From Alphaproteobacteria bacterium (lineage in GTDB: Bacteria > Pseudomonadota > Alphaproteobacteria > Caulobacterales > Caulobacteraceae): a DNA stretch of 64,000 bases. Positions 33,297-42,178 of this stretch are shown here, one piece after another. The number at the start of each line of letters is the position of its first letter. Position 1 is the stretch's first letter. The stretch spans positions 44,171 through 108,170 of the forward strand of contig JAHJME010000044.1 of the NCBI GenBank assembly GCA_018821435.1, in the 5' to 3' direction. The position numbers were made by a program, and so were the translations under genes. Below the pieces are notes generated by a model. It worked only from the letters and a program-made list of their open reading frames with translations, made no database searches and was not told where the DNA came from.

Positions 33297-34483
33297 AGCT
33301 GCTAACCGTCGAGGACGCCCGCGCGCGGATGCTGGCGGAGATTTCCGCCCTGCCCGCCGAAGCGGTGGCGATCCAGGACAGTATCGGCCGGGTGCTGGCT
33401 GAGGATGTGACCGCCGTCCGCGACCAGCCGCCGTTCGCCGCCTCGGCCATGGATGGCTGGGCGGTGCGCGCCGCCGATGCGCCGGGGGTCCTGCGGATCG
33501 TCGGCGAAAGCGCGGCGGGTCATGGGTACGAGGGCGCCGTCGGCGCGGGCGAGGCGGTGCGCATCTTCACCGGCGCCGCGATCCCGGCGGGCTGCGACGC
33601 CATCGTGATCCAGGAGGATGCGACCCGCGATGGCGAGGCGGTGACCGTCCCGGCGGTCGCGGCGGGCCATTACGTCCGGCCGGCTGGGGGAGATTTCAAA
33701 GCCGGCGCGGCGCTGCTGGCGCGCGGGACCCGCATCGATCCCTGGCGGTTGTCGCTGGCCGCCGCCGCCGGCCGAGCCGACCTGTCGGTCGCGCGCCGAC
33801 CAAGGATCGCCCTGTTCTCCACCGGCGAGGAGATCGTCGAAGCGCCGGCGACGCCGGGACCGTTCCAGATCTACGACTCCGGCTCGCGGGCGTTGGAAGC
33901 GCTGATCGCCGGCTGGGGCGCCGACGTCTATCGCGCCCGTCCGGTGAAGGACGAGATGGCGGCCACCATCCAGGCCCTACGCGACGCCGCAGGCGACCTG
34001 ATCGTCACGGTGGGCGGCGCGTCGGTGGGCGACCACGACCTGGTGCGCGGTGCGGCCGAGGCCCTGGGCCTGGAGATGAAGGTCGCGAGTGTGGCAGTAC
34101 GGCCGGGCAAGCCGACCTTCTTCGGGGTGTTGTCCGACGGCCGCCGGCTGCTGGGCCTGCCCGGCAATCCGGCGTCGGCGATGGTCTGCGCGGAGCTGTT
34201 CCTCAAACCCATGATCGCGACCTACCAAGGTGCGGCGCCGGGGCCGGCGATGCTGCAGGCGAAGCTCGCCGAGGCGCTATCCGCCAACGGACCGCGCGAG
34301 CACTGGATGCGGGCGAAGCTGAGCTTCGAGGGCGGCGCGGTGACCGCCCAACCCTATCGCGATCAGGATTCCTCGCTGGTCAGCGTCTTCTCGGTCGCCG
34401 ACGCCCTGTTGAAGCGGCCCGCCAATGCGCCGGCGTCCGCCGCGGGCGCGGTCGTCGATGTGCTGCCGCTGACCCGCGCGTAG
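33293..34483 (+). CDS. moeA: Molybdopterin molybdenumtransferase MoeA
   Basis: 396 aa. Inserts molybdate into adenylylated molybdopterin. Domain order is normal: N-terminal MoeA domain with QPPFAASAMDGWAV, then the MPT-binding domain with LFSTGEEIVE, YDSGSRALEALI, VTVGGASVGDHDLV and AVRPGKPTFFG, LLGLPGNPASAM, then the C-terminal barrel. It begins inside the stop of the M24 peptidase gene. Its last 121 bases are overlapped by xdhC on the other strand, an unusually long tail overlap. Confidence 0.96.
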   Translation: MKLLTVEDARARMLAEISALPAEAVAIQDSIGRVLAEDVTAVRDQPPFAASAMDGWAVRAADAPGVLRIVGESAAGHGYEGAVGAGEAVRIFTGAAIPAGCDAIVIQEDATRDGEAVTVPAVAAGHYVRPAGGDFKAGAALLARGTRIDPWRLSLAAAAGRADLSVARRPRIALFSTGEEIVEAPATPGPFQIYDSGSRALEALIAGWGADVYRARPVKDEMAATIQALRDAAGDLIVTVGGASVGDHDLVRGAAEALGLEMKVASVAVRPGKPTFFGVLSDGRRLLGLPGNPASAMVCAELFLKPMIATYQGAAPGPAMLQAKLAEALSANGPREHWMRAKLSFEGGAVTAQPYRDQDSSLVSVFSVADALLKRPANAPASAAGAVVDVLPLTRA

Positions 34484-35412
34484 CGCTTGGCGGTGATCTC
34501 GCCGATCACCGAGACGGCCACCTCGAACGGCGCCTTGCCGCCGATGTCCAGGCCGATCGGGGCGTGTAGCCGCGCCAGCGCCGCCTCCGGCATCCCGGCG
34601 AACGCCAGCTCGGTCAGCCGTCCCGCCAGCCGGCGACGCGCGCCCAGCAGGCCCACATAGCCGGCCTCGGACGGCAGAGCCGCCTTCAGCGCCGCACGGT
34701 CGGTCTCCAGGTCGTGGGTCGCCACGGCGACGGAGGTCCAGGGATCGAGGCCGATGGCCGCCAGCGCCTCGCCCGGCTCGTCACGCCGATAACCCACGCC
34801 AGGGATCGGCGGCGGCGCTTCCGGACCCTTGGGTCGGACCAGCGTGGTCTCGAACCCCGATTTCACCCCCAGTTCGGCGATCGCCAGCGCCGTGGGATCG
34901 CCGCCGATCACCACCAGCCGCGGGGTCGGGTCATACTGTTTCGAGACGGCCGCCTCGGGCCAGGGCGATATCTCTGCGGCGCAGGCCCGGGAGGTCCCGT
35001 CGCTGACGTAGTGAACCGGTCGCCGGTCGGCCTGAGCGTCCAGCAGACCGGCCACCGCCGAATCACCCGGATCGATTCGCTCCAGGAAAATCTCGATCCG
35101 AGCGCCGCACAGCAGCCGGATATCGGGCCAGGGGCTGCCTTCGCCATAAATAAGCGTGCGCGGCTCACCGTCCTCCAGGCATGCCCAGGCATGCCCGGCG
35201 ACATCGCCCTCGACGCAGCCGCCGGAGAAGTAACCGGCCAGGATTCCGGGGGCGAAAACCATCTGCGTTCCCTCGGGACGCGGCCCGCCGCCGTCCACGG
35301 CGACCAGAGTCGCCAGCACGAACGCCTGCCCCGCGGACACCGCCTGGCGCATGGCTGGGCGAACGTCCTCGGCGACGCCAAACATCGGCCAATCGGGAAG
35401 AGGGTCAATCAC
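34363..35412 (-). CDS. xdhC: XdhC family molybdenum cofactor sulfuration/insertion protein
   Basis: 349 aa. N-terminal XdhC domain with FVLATLVAVDGGGPRPEGTQMVF and SGGCVEGDV; C-terminal Rossmann domain with LVVIGGDPTALAIAELG and AGYVGLLGARRR, GLDIGGKAPFEVAVSVIGEI. XdhC proteins load sulfurated cofactor into xanthine-oxidase-family enzymes, so the hydroxylase at 7.2-9.9 kb is a natural client. The usual end near EITAKRYAR is extended by about 37 low-complexity residues encoded opposite the end of moeA. It diverges from the aldo/keto reductase-like gene. Confidence 0.9.
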   Translation of the reverse strand: MIDPLPDWPMFGVAEDVRPAMRQAVSAGQAFVLATLVAVDGGGPRPEGTQMVFAPGILAGYFSGGCVEGDVAGHAWACLEDGEPRTLIYGEGSPWPDIRLLCGARIEIFLERIDPGDSAVAGLLDAQADRRPVHYVSDGTSRACAAEISPWPEAAVSKQYDPTPRLVVIGGDPTALAIAELGVKSGFETTLVRPKGPEAPPPIPGVGYRRDEPGEALAAIGLDPWTSVAVATHDLETDRAALKAALPSEAGYVGLLGARRRLAGRLTELAFAGMPEAALARLHAPIGLDIGGKAPFEVAVSVIGEITAKRYARVSGSTSTTAPAADAGALAGRFNRASATEKTLTSEES

Positions 35413-35500
35413 GCCTTAACCATCGGGGGGATACGGCTTCTTAGCCTTTCCTGCGGCAAAATGGCTGCTCGAACGGATTTGACCAAGCTTTTCAGGGCGC

Positions 35501-36367
35501 ATGACCACACCCCTCAGCAAGCTCGGCCTCGGGACCAGTCAATTTGGTCTCGATCAGCCGCCCGGCCCGCGCGGGAAGCCGCGGGAGGCCGAGGCCCGCG
35601 ACATCCTGTCGATCGCCGGTCGCTCCGGCCTGTCGGTCCTGGAAGTCGCCCGCGGCTCCATATCCGCCGACACCCTGCTGCGCGGGGCCATGCCCCAGCC
35701 CAACCCCTTCCGCCTGACGCTCACCGCCGTCCGCCCCGACCGGGGTCCCGAGATGGTGGAGGCCGAACTGCGCGCGCAGATGCTGCGCCTGGGCGTCGAG
35801 CGGGTGGACACCATCGTGGCGCCCTCGGCCACTGACCTCTTCTCGCCGCTGGGCCCGCAGATGTGGGACCGCCTGAAGGCGCTCAAGGACCAAGGCCTGT
35901 GCCAGAAGATCGGCGTGCCGGTCTACGCGTCTGACGATCCGGTGGGTGTGGCCCGCCGCTTCAAGCCCGATATCGTCCAGGCGCCCGCCTCCCTGCTGGA
36001 CCAGCGCCTGCTGCTGGACGGCACGTTGGCGACCATCGCCGGGATGGGCATCGAGGTGCACCTGCGCTCGATCTTCCTGAACGGCGTGCTGTTCCTGCCG
36101 CCGGACCGCGCGCCCAGCCATCTGAAGGCCGCCGCGGGCCGCATCTCCCGCGCCCGCCGGCTGATCGCTGAGGGCAAGTCCGACCCGCTGCAGGCCGCGC
36201 TGGGCTTCGCCCTGACGCGGCCGGAAGCCACCCACGTCCTGGTGGGCGTCACCTCGGCCGCCGAGATGAGCGCCGTCGTCGCCGCCGCCATGAGCCCGCC
36301 GCCGGACCTGGACTGGGACGAGATGGCGATCGACGATCCCGACGCCCTTAGCTGGGTCGCTGCTTAA
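35501..36367 (+). CDS. Aldo/keto reductase fold protein with degenerate active site
   Basis: 288 aa with the AKR start KLGLGTSQFG and a C-terminal GFALTRPEATHVLVGVTSAAEM like the cofactor-binding end. The catalytic tetrad is missing: the Asp/Tyr segment (FDTAxxYG in the family) reads LEVARGSISADTL, the Lys segment reads LTLTAVRP, and the His strand reads VDTIVAPSA. It is probably not a reductase and may bind a ligand or partner. Its stop overlaps that of convergent moaC. Related degenerate AKRs occur in sugar-modification loci, but no such context is here. Confidence 0.8.
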   Translation: MTTPLSKLGLGTSQFGLDQPPGPRGKPREAEARDILSIAGRSGLSVLEVARGSISADTLLRGAMPQPNPFRLTLTAVRPDRGPEMVEAELRAQMLRLGVERVDTIVAPSATDLFSPLGPQMWDRLKALKDQGLCQKIGVPVYASDDPVGVARRFKPDIVQAPASLLDQRLLLDGTLATIAGMGIEVHLRSIFLNGVLFLPPDRAPSHLKAAAGRISRARRLIAEGKSDPLQAALGFALTRPEATHVLVGVTSAAEMSAVVAAAMSPPPDLDWDEMAIDDPDALSWVAA

Positions 36368-36831
36368 GCCGTCCAATCGCCCGACTTGCCGCCGGTCTTC
36401 GAGACCAGCCGCACAGCCTCGATGACCATGCCCTTCTCGGCCGCCTTGAGCATGTCGTAGAGCGTCAGGCAGGCCACCGACACCGCCGTCAGCGCCTCCA
36501 TCTCCACACCCGTCTGGCCGGTGGTCTTCACCCGGGCCGTCACCGACAGTCCGCCCTCGCCCGGCTCGACCCGCACCTCGGCCTTCGAGATCGGCAGCGG
36601 GTGGCACATCGGGATGAGGTTGGAGGTCTGCTTGGCCGCCATGACGCCGGCGATCTCGGCCACCGCGCGCACGTCGCCCTTCTTGCCCTCGCCGGAGAGC
36701 GCCAGGGCCAGGGTCTCGGGGCTCATCCGCACGAAACCCTCGGCCACGGCCTCGCGCGCGCTTACCGCCTTGTCCGAAACATCGACCATGCGCGCGCGCC
36801 CGGTCTCGTCGATGTGGGTGAGCTTGCTCAC
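36364..36831 (-). CDS. moaC: Cyclic pyranopterin monophosphate synthase MoaC
   Basis: 155 aa, normal length. Converts the MoaA product to cyclic pyranopterin monophosphate. Signature segments are LTHIDETGRARMVDVSDK, MAAKQTSNLIPMCHPLPI and GQTGVEMEALTAVSVACLTLYDM with the catalytic lysine region near DMLKAAEKG. The ATG overlaps the moaB stop (ATGA), so moaB-moaC form an operon. Confidence 0.97.
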   Translation of the reverse strand: MSKLTHIDETGRARMVDVSDKAVSAREAVAEGFVRMSPETLALALSGEGKKGDVRAVAEIAGVMAAKQTSNLIPMCHPLPISKAEVRVEPGEGGLSVTARVKTTGQTGVEMEALTAVSVACLTLYDMLKAAEKGMVIEAVRLVSKTGGKSGDWTA

Positions 36832-37376
36832 GCTTCCATCAATCGGGGCATGAGCTCGACCATGTTGCAGGGGCCGTGGCGGCTGTCGAGCTGAGCCGAG
36901 ATCACCTTGTCCCAGCCGTCCTTCACCGCGCCGTTCGAGCCCGGAAGGCAGAAGACGAAAACACCCTTCACAATCCCCGCCAGCGCCCGCGACTGCAGGG
37001 TCGAGAGCCCTACCGACTGATAGCTGACCATGTGGAAGACCACCGCGAAGCCATCCAGCTCCTTGTCGAACAGCGGCCGCACGGCCTCGGGCGTCACGTC
37101 GCGGCCGGTGATGCCGGTGCCGCCGGTGGTGACGATGGCCTCGACGAAGCCGGAGGCCGCCCAGGCCTCGATCTTTTCGCGGATCGCCACGATGCTGTCG
37201 GGCACGATGGCCTTGTCGACCAGCTCGTGGCCGGCGTCGGTGACGCGCTTGGCCAGCAGGTGGCCGGAGGTATCGCTCTCCTCGTCACGGGTGTCGGAGA
37301 TGGTGAGCACGGCGATCTTCACCGGCTTGATCGCCTGCTTGGTGTCGATCCGGCCGCCGGGGGTCAACGCGTTCAT
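36828..37376 (-). CDS. moaB: Molybdenum cofactor biosynthesis protein MoaB (MPT adenylyltransferase type)
   Basis: 182 aa with the MogA/MoaB fold: AVLTISDTRDEESDTSG, IVTTGGTGITGRDVTPEAV and FCLPGSNGAVKDGWDKVI. The family adenylylates molybdopterin before metal insertion by MoeA; no separate mogA is seen in the window, so this gene may supply that step. AAGGAG precedes the ATG. First gene of a moaB-moaC pair. Confidence 0.94.
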   Translation of the reverse strand: MNALTPGGRIDTKQAIKPVKIAVLTISDTRDEESDTSGHLLAKRVTDAGHELVDKAIVPDSIVAIREKIEAWAASGFVEAIVTTGGTGITGRDVTPEAVRPLFDKELDGFAVVFHMVSYQSVGLSTLQSRALAGIVKGVFVFCLPGSNGAVKDGWDKVISAQLDSRHGPCNMVELMPRLMEA

Positions 37377-37415
37377 GGAAGGCTCCTTCGCCCCTAATCT
37401 AGCGCGCCGCGGCCG

Positions 37416-39233
37416 CTATTCCACCGTCACCGACTTCGCGAGGTTGCGCGGCTGGTCGATATCGCGGCCCAAACCCTGGGCGACCTGGTAGGCGACGAGC
37501 TGTAGCGGCACGTTCAGCAGGATGGCGTCCAGCTCGGGTTCCGAGCGCGGAACCGCGAAGCTGGCCTCCACGCCCTCAGTTACGACCCCTGGATGGGTGA
37601 TCGCCAGCACCGGGCCGCCACGCGTGCGCACCTCCGCGATGGTCGACAGGTTCTTGGCCAGCAGGTCGTCGTCGGGCAACACCATCAGCGTCGGCGTTTC
37701 GGCGGAGATCAGCGCGAGAGGGCCATGCTTCAGCTCGGAGGCGGGATAGGCCTCGGCGTGCATGTAGCTGATCTCCTTCAGCTTGAGCGCCCCTTCCATC
37801 GCCACGGCGTAGCCGGCGGCGCGGCCCAGGAAATAGGCGTGCTCCGCCTTCGCCAGCCGCGCGGCGATGGGCGCCAGTTCCGCTTCGCGCGCCACGATCC
37901 CGGCGATCTGGTCCGGCAGCGCCGACAGCGCCGACAGCAGCCGCGCGCCCTGGCCCGCCGACATGTCGCGCACGCGGCCCAGCTGCAGCGCCAGCAGAGC
38001 GAAGGCCACGGCCGTGGAGGTCCAGGTCTTGGTGGAGACCACCGCCACCTCCGGTCCGGCGTGCAGATAGACGCCCCGGCCGCATTCGCGGGCGATCGTC
38101 GAACCCACGCTGTTGACCACCCCCAGAACGCGCCCGCCCTTGCGCTTCACCTCCTGGATCGCGGCCAGGGTGTCGAAGGTCTCTCCCGACTGGCTGACGG
38201 CAATGTAGAGCGTGTCCTGCTCGATCACCGGATTGCGGTAGCGGAACTCCGACGCGGGCTCGGCGTGGGCGGGAATGCGCGCCAGCTGCTCGATCAGGTG
38301 CGCGCCCAGGGTCCCGGCGTAGTAGGCCGAGCCGCAGCCCAGGATCTTCACCCGCCGGATATCCAGCATCTCGCGGGCGGCCAGTTCGATGCCGCCCAGG
38401 TGCGCGGTGGAGAAGCGGTGATCCAGCCGACCCAGCAGGGTGCGGCGCACCGCCTCCGGCTGCTCGCCGATCTCCTTGCGCATGAAGTGGGCGTAGTCGC
38501 CCTTGTCGAACCCGGCCGCATCGCCGCTGAGCTCCAAGGTGGTCTTGGTGGTCTCTGCGCCCTCCAGGGTCAGCACCGTGAAGCCGTCCGCCCGGACCTC
38601 GGCTACCTCGCCGTCGTCCAGGTGCGCCACCGAGCGGGCGTGGCCCATCAGCGCCGAGGCGTCGGAGGCCACGAACATCTCGCCGTCGCCGACGCCGATC
38701 ACCACCGGCCCGCCCTTGCGCGCCGCCACGATCGCCTCGGGCCGCGCGGCGTCGATCACCGCCAGGCCATAGGCGCCCTTCACCAGCCGCAGCGCCGCCC
38801 GGACGGCCTCGACCAGGGAGGTTTCCGGCCGGCCCGCGATCAGGTGCGCCAGGACCTCGGTGTCGGTCTCCGAGACGAAGACCACGCCGTCGGCCTGCAG
38901 CTTGCGCTTCAGCTCCGCCGCGTTCTCGATGATGCCGTTGTGGACCACCCCGATCCGACCCGTGGCGTCCAGGTGCGGATGGGCGTTGAGGTCGCTGGGC
39001 GCGCCGTGGGTGGCCCAGCGGGTGTGGGCGATGCCCACCGTTCCTGGGACCTCGACGGGAAGAACGCTTTCCAGCTCGCGCACCTTGCCCTTGCGCTTGT
39101 AGACCGCAAGCACGCCGTCGATCGCGATGGCGACGCCCGCGCTGTCGTAGCCCCGATACTCCAGCCGACGCAGGCCCTCGACCAGCAGCGGCAGGACGGG
39201 GCGCGTCCCGATGTAGCCGACGATCCCGCACAT
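37416..39233 (-). CDS. glmS: Glutamine--fructose-6-phosphate aminotransferase
   Basis: 605 aa, full length. The N-terminal glutaminase domain starts MCGIVGYIG with the nucleophile Cys directly after the initiator; HTRWATHGAP is typical. Two SIS sugar isomerase domains follow (ISQSGET-type loop as VSQSGETFDTL, and STKTWTSTAVAF), ending NLAKSVTVE. It makes glucosamine-6-phosphate for peptidoglycan and lipid A. GAGGG precedes the ATG. It begins 12 bases after a small hypothetical gene and probably shares its transcript. Confidence 0.98.
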   Translation of the reverse strand: MCGIVGYIGTRPVLPLLVEGLRRLEYRGYDSAGVAIAIDGVLAVYKRKGKVRELESVLPVEVPGTVGIAHTRWATHGAPSDLNAHPHLDATGRIGVVHNGIIENAAELKRKLQADGVVFVSETDTEVLAHLIAGRPETSLVEAVRAALRLVKGAYGLAVIDAARPEAIVAARKGGPVVIGVGDGEMFVASDASALMGHARSVAHLDDGEVAEVRADGFTVLTLEGAETTKTTLELSGDAAGFDKGDYAHFMRKEIGEQPEAVRRTLLGRLDHRFSTAHLGGIELAAREMLDIRRVKILGCGSAYYAGTLGAHLIEQLARIPAHAEPASEFRYRNPVIEQDTLYIAVSQSGETFDTLAAIQEVKRKGGRVLGVVNSVGSTIARECGRGVYLHAGPEVAVVSTKTWTSTAVAFALLALQLGRVRDMSAGQGARLLSALSALPDQIAGIVAREAELAPIAARLAKAEHAYFLGRAAGYAVAMEGALKLKEISYMHAEAYPASELKHGPLALISAETPTLMVLPDDDLLAKNLSTIAEVRTRGGPVLAITHPGVVTEGVEASFAVPRSEPELDAILLNVPLQLVAYQVAQGLGRDIDQPRNLAKSVTVE

Positions 39234-39245
39234 CAGGCGAGACCC

Positions 39246-39542
39246 TCAGCCGTAGATGATCCGGCGGATCTGGCGGAGGCTGTAAGGCGGGGCGGGGAAC
39301 CGGCGCTGGGCGACCTCGTCGGCGATCCGCGCGTAGATTTCGTCGTTGCGGCGGCCCAGCCGGAGCAGGGCTGCATGCCGGCGACGAACGAAGGCCTCGG
39401 GACTTTCGTCCAGGTAGTTGAGCACGTCATCGACGATCCGCCTCGCTTGCGACGGATCCAGGCCGCTGGACCGGGCCACGTAGGCCACGAGATCGTCCAG
39501 GTCGCCCAAATCCGACATCGAGAGTTCGTGTGGCGTCTGCAT
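39246..39542 (-). CDS. Small hypothetical protein preceding glmS, 98 aa
   Basis: A helical, charged cytoplasmic protein: DLVAYVARSSGLDPSQARRIVDDVL, then EAFVRRRHAALLRLGRRNDEIYARIADE and a C-terminal YSLRQIRRIIYG. The ending and the RRRH motif resemble a widespread small-protein family of proteobacteria for which I know no function. The start is uncertain: ATG at 39542 (MQTPHE) or 39518 (MSDLGD); neither has a strong ribosome site. Twelve bases separate its stop from glmS. Confidence 0.65.
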   Translation of the reverse strand: MQTPHELSMSDLGDLDDLVAYVARSSGLDPSQARRIVDDVLNYLDESPEAFVRRRHAALLRLGRRNDEIYARIADEVAQRRFPAPPYSLRQIRRIIYG

Positions 39543-39627
39543 CGTGGCCAGACAACCTGCGTGCCCGATTTCGGGCAAGCGGATTATGTCGGTCGAGACA
39601 CATGTTCGCCGAACGCGTTCTTCGAAC

Positions 39628-40068
39628 TTAGGTCCACCGTTCGCGGTCGGCGTGGTCCTGGGCGGTGGGTTCGATCCAGCGCTCGCCGTCGGGGCCGTGC
39701 TCCTTCTTCCAGAAGGGGGCCCTGGACTTGAGGTAGTCCATCAGAAAGTCGCAGGCTTCGAAGGCGGCGCGGCGGTGGCCGGCGGCGGTGGCGACGAAGA
39801 CGATGGGCTCGCCGGGGACGATGCGGCCCACCCGATGCAGGACCAGGACGTCCAGCAGGCCGAACCGGACGCGGGCGCGGCCGATCATCTTGTCGATCTC
39901 GGCCTCGGTGAAGCCCGGGTAGGCTTCCAGTTCCAGGGTGGTCGTCGCCCCCGCCTCGGCGCGGGCCAGGCCGGTGAAGGTCGCCACGGCGCCCACCTCG
40001 GTGCGGTCCCGGCAGAATTCGGTGAGCAGGGCGCCCGGATCGAAGGGCTCGAAGGTGAGCCGGATCAT
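39628..40068 (-). CDS. moaE: Molybdopterin synthase large subunit MoaE
   Basis: 146 aa. With MoaD it converts cyclic pyranopterin to molybdopterin. GAVATFTGLARAEAGATTTLELEAY, VLHRVGRIVPGEPIVFVATAAGHRRAAFEAC and the catalytic lysine region LKSRAPFWKKE are standard. The start MIRLTF overlaps the moaD stop (ATGA). The C-terminus ends in DHADRERWT. Confidence 0.96.
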   Translation of the reverse strand: MIRLTFEPFDPGALLTEFCRDRTEVGAVATFTGLARAEAGATTTLELEAYPGFTEAEIDKMIGRARVRFGLLDVLVLHRVGRIVPGEPIVFVATAAGHRRAAFEACDFLMDYLKSRAPFWKKEHGPDGERWIEPTAQDHADRERWT

Positions 40069-40304
40069 CCGCCGCTCATGGGCGGCAGGAAGGCCACCTC
40101 GGTGCGGGCGTTCAGCGGCGCATCGCCGCGTACCACCACCTGGTCCAGCGCCACCTGAACGCCCGGGCCGCCCAGGGCAGCGCCCAAAACGGCGTCTTCC
40201 TCGGCCAGCCGCGCGCGCAGGACCGAGAGGAACGGGCTGTCGATCTCCCGCTCCCGCCAGCCGGCGAGGTCGCGCAACGGACCGAACAGCAGCACGCGGG
40301 CCAT
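40065..40304 (-). CDS. moaD: Molybdopterin synthase sulfur carrier MoaD
   Basis: 79-aa ubiquitin-like protein ending in the essential Gly-Gly (PPMSGG), which carries the thiocarboxylate used by MoaE. LLFGPLRDLAGWRE at the start and VAFLPPMSGG at the end are typical. It starts three bases after the moaA stop and overlaps moaE, giving an operon moaA-moaD-moaE. Confidence 0.95.
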   Translation of the reverse strand: MARVLLFGPLRDLAGWREREIDSPFLSVLRARLAEEDAVLGAALGGPGVQVALDQVVVRGDAPLNARTEVAFLPPMSGG

Positions 40305-40307
40305 GGT

Positions 40308-41333
40308 TCAGCCGCCGGTCGTGGACATGTGCCGCGCCACGGCCGGAGCCTTCCGCGCGATCTGGAAGTCGTGGCCCTTGGGCTTCACCGCGATCCCGCC
40401 CCGGATGACCGAAACCAGCTCGGCGTCGGTGGCGCCCGCGCGCAGCACGGCGCGCAGGTCGGTGGCGTCCTCCTGCCCCAGGCAGGTGTGCAGCGTGCCG
40501 GTGCAGGTCAGCCGCACGCGATTGCAGGCCTCGCAGAAATTGTGGCTGAGCGGGGTGATCAGGCCCAGCCGCCCACCGGTCTCGGCGACCCGCACGTAGC
40601 GCGCCGGGCCGCCGGTGTTGAGCGGCAGGTCCTCCAGCGTCCAAAAGCTCTCCAGCTCGCGGCGGAGGTCCTTTAGCGACAGGTACTGATCGGTGCGGTC
40701 GGCCTCGACCTCGCCCATGGGCATGGTCTCGATCAGGGTGATGTCGCAGCCCTGGCCGTGCGCCCAGGCGATCAGGTCGGGCAGTTCGGCGGCGTTGTCG
40801 TCCTTCAGCGCCACGGCGTTGATCTTCACGGCCAGACCCGCGTCCTGGGCGGCCCGCACGCCGGCCAGCACCTTGGCCACGTCGCCGCCGCGCGTGAGCT
40901 TGCGGAATAGGTCGGGCTTCAGGGTGTCGAGCGAGACGTTGATCCGGCGCACGCCCGCCGCCGCCAGATCGCCGGCGAATTCGGTCAGCCGGGTGCCGTT
41001 GGTGGTCAGGGTCAGCTCGTCCAGCGCGCCGGTCCGCAAATGCCGGCCCAGGCTGCGGACCAGATCCATCATCCCCTTGCGCACCAGCGGCTCGCCGCCG
41101 GTCAGCCGCAGCTTGCGGGTCCCAAGGCCCACGAAGGCCGTGGCGATGCGGTCCAGTTCCTCAAGCGTCAGCACCTCGACCTTCGGCAGGAAGGTCATGT
41201 GCTCGGCCATGCAGTAGACGCAGCGCAGGTCGCAGCGGTCGGTGACGGACAGGCGCAGATAGGTCACCGTCCGGCCGAAGCCGTCGATCAGGGGCGCGCT
41301 GGCCGCGGAGGCGATGTCGTCGTAGGGCGTCAT
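40308..41333 (-). CDS. moaA: GTP 3',8-cyclase MoaA
   Basis: 341-aa radical SAM enzyme starting the pathway. The N-terminal cluster motif is CDLRCVYCMAE; the second cluster is bound by FCEACNRVRLTCTGTLHTCLG near residue 265; KLRLTGGEPLVRKG and VSLDTLKPDLF are typical. It ends in GG, as functional MoaA does. The weak ribosome site TTGGA precedes the ATG. The mocA-like gene starts only 29 bases away in the opposite direction, so the two share a promoter region. Confidence 0.97.
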   Translation of the reverse strand: MTPYDDIASAASAPLIDGFGRTVTYLRLSVTDRCDLRCVYCMAEHMTFLPKVEVLTLEELDRIATAFVGLGTRKLRLTGGEPLVRKGMMDLVRSLGRHLRTGALDELTLTTNGTRLTEFAGDLAAAGVRRINVSLDTLKPDLFRKLTRGGDVAKVLAGVRAAQDAGLAVKINAVALKDDNAAELPDLIAWAHGQGCDITLIETMPMGEVEADRTDQYLSLKDLRRELESFWTLEDLPLNTGGPARYVRVAETGGRLGLITPLSHNFCEACNRVRLTCTGTLHTCLGQEDATDLRAVLRAGATDAELVSVIRGGIAVKPKGHDFQIARKAPAVARHMSTTGG

Positions 41334-41362
41334 CCAGCGTCCAAGATAGGGGGGAACGGCAC

Positions 41363-41953
41363 GTGGCGACAGTAGCGAGCTTCGCCGCCGTGGTTCTGGC
41401 CGCCGGCGCGGCCTCGCGGTTCGGCGGCGGTAAGCTGTTGGCGGACTTCCGCGGCGCGCCGCTGCTGCACGGCGCCCTGGCCGCCGCCCGCGCCGCGACG
41501 CCGGGTGCGATCACCGTGGTGACGGGGGCCGACGCCGAGGCGGTGGCCGCCTGCGCCCGCGCTTTCGACCCCGATATCCGCCTGGTCCACGCCGCCGATC
41601 ATGCCGAGGGCATGGCCGCCTCGCTGCGCGCCGGCATCGCCAGCCTGGCGCCGGAGATCGACGCCGCGTTCGTGTTCCTGGGCGACATGCCGCGTGTGCC
41701 GCAGGCGGTGCTGGCGCCGCTGGCCGCCGCCGTGGCCGCAGGGGCGCCGGCCGCCGCCCCTGTATTCGGCGGACGTCGCGGCAATCCCGTGGTGCTGGGG
41801 CGGGCGCTGTTCGGCGAGGTCGCCGCGCTCCGGGGCGATGTCGGCGCGCGACCGATCCTGCAGGCGCTGGGCGCGCGGCTGGCCCTCGTCGAGACGGACG
41901 ACGACGGCGTGCTTTTCGATGTGGACGAACGAAGCGACCTGACGGGCCGCTAG
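41363..41953 (+). CDS. mocA: MobA/MocA-like molybdenum cofactor nucleotidyltransferase
   Basis: 196 aa. The N-terminal nucleotide loop is AAVVLAAGAASRFGGGKLL; FVFLGDMPRVPQAVL provides the metal-binding Asp, and GRRGNPVVLGRALFGEVAAL is the product-side motif of MocA/CoxI-linked cytidylyltransferases. It probably makes MCD for the xanthine-oxidase-type hydroxylase. GTG start. The 4-base overlap at the end is with a small convergent gene. Confidence 0.88.
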   Translation: MATVASFAAVVLAAGAASRFGGGKLLADFRGAPLLHGALAAARAATPGAITVVTGADAEAVAACARAFDPDIRLVHAADHAEGMAASLRAGIASLAPEIDAAFVFLGDMPRVPQAVLAPLAAAVAAGAPAAAPVFGGRRGNPVVLGRALFGEVAALRGDVGARPILQALGARLALVETDDDGVLFDVDERSDLTGR

Positions 41954-42132
41954 ACCTTGATATCCAGGGTCTGCGGGGCGGGCGCGACGGCGGCGGGCTG
42001 GATGCGCACCTGGTCGGCGATGTTGAGGGTCTTCACCGCGCTGGCAATCGTCTGCGCGACCTGCACCGAGGTGGGCAGGCTGAAAGGGGTCCAGAGACCC
42101 GAGCCGGAATTTCGTAGCTGGACGCTGACCAT
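41950..42132 (-). CDS. Small hypothetical protein, 60 aa
   Basis: A short soluble frame: MVSVQLRNSGSGLWTPFSL, then VQVAQTIASAVKTLNIADQVRI and a Pro/Ala-rich tail. GAGG lies 12 bases before the ATG. A full CtrA-type box (TTAA-N7-TTAA) is 47 bases upstream, and both support a real, possibly cell-cycle-regulated gene. No function is recognised. Confidence 0.6.
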   Translation of the reverse strand: MVSVQLRNSGSGLWTPFSLPTSVQVAQTIASAVKTLNIADQVRIQPAAVAPAPQTLDIKV

Positions 42133-42178
42133 AGCGCTTGCCTCGACATTCTAAGTTGCGACAATAAGCCACAAGCCC

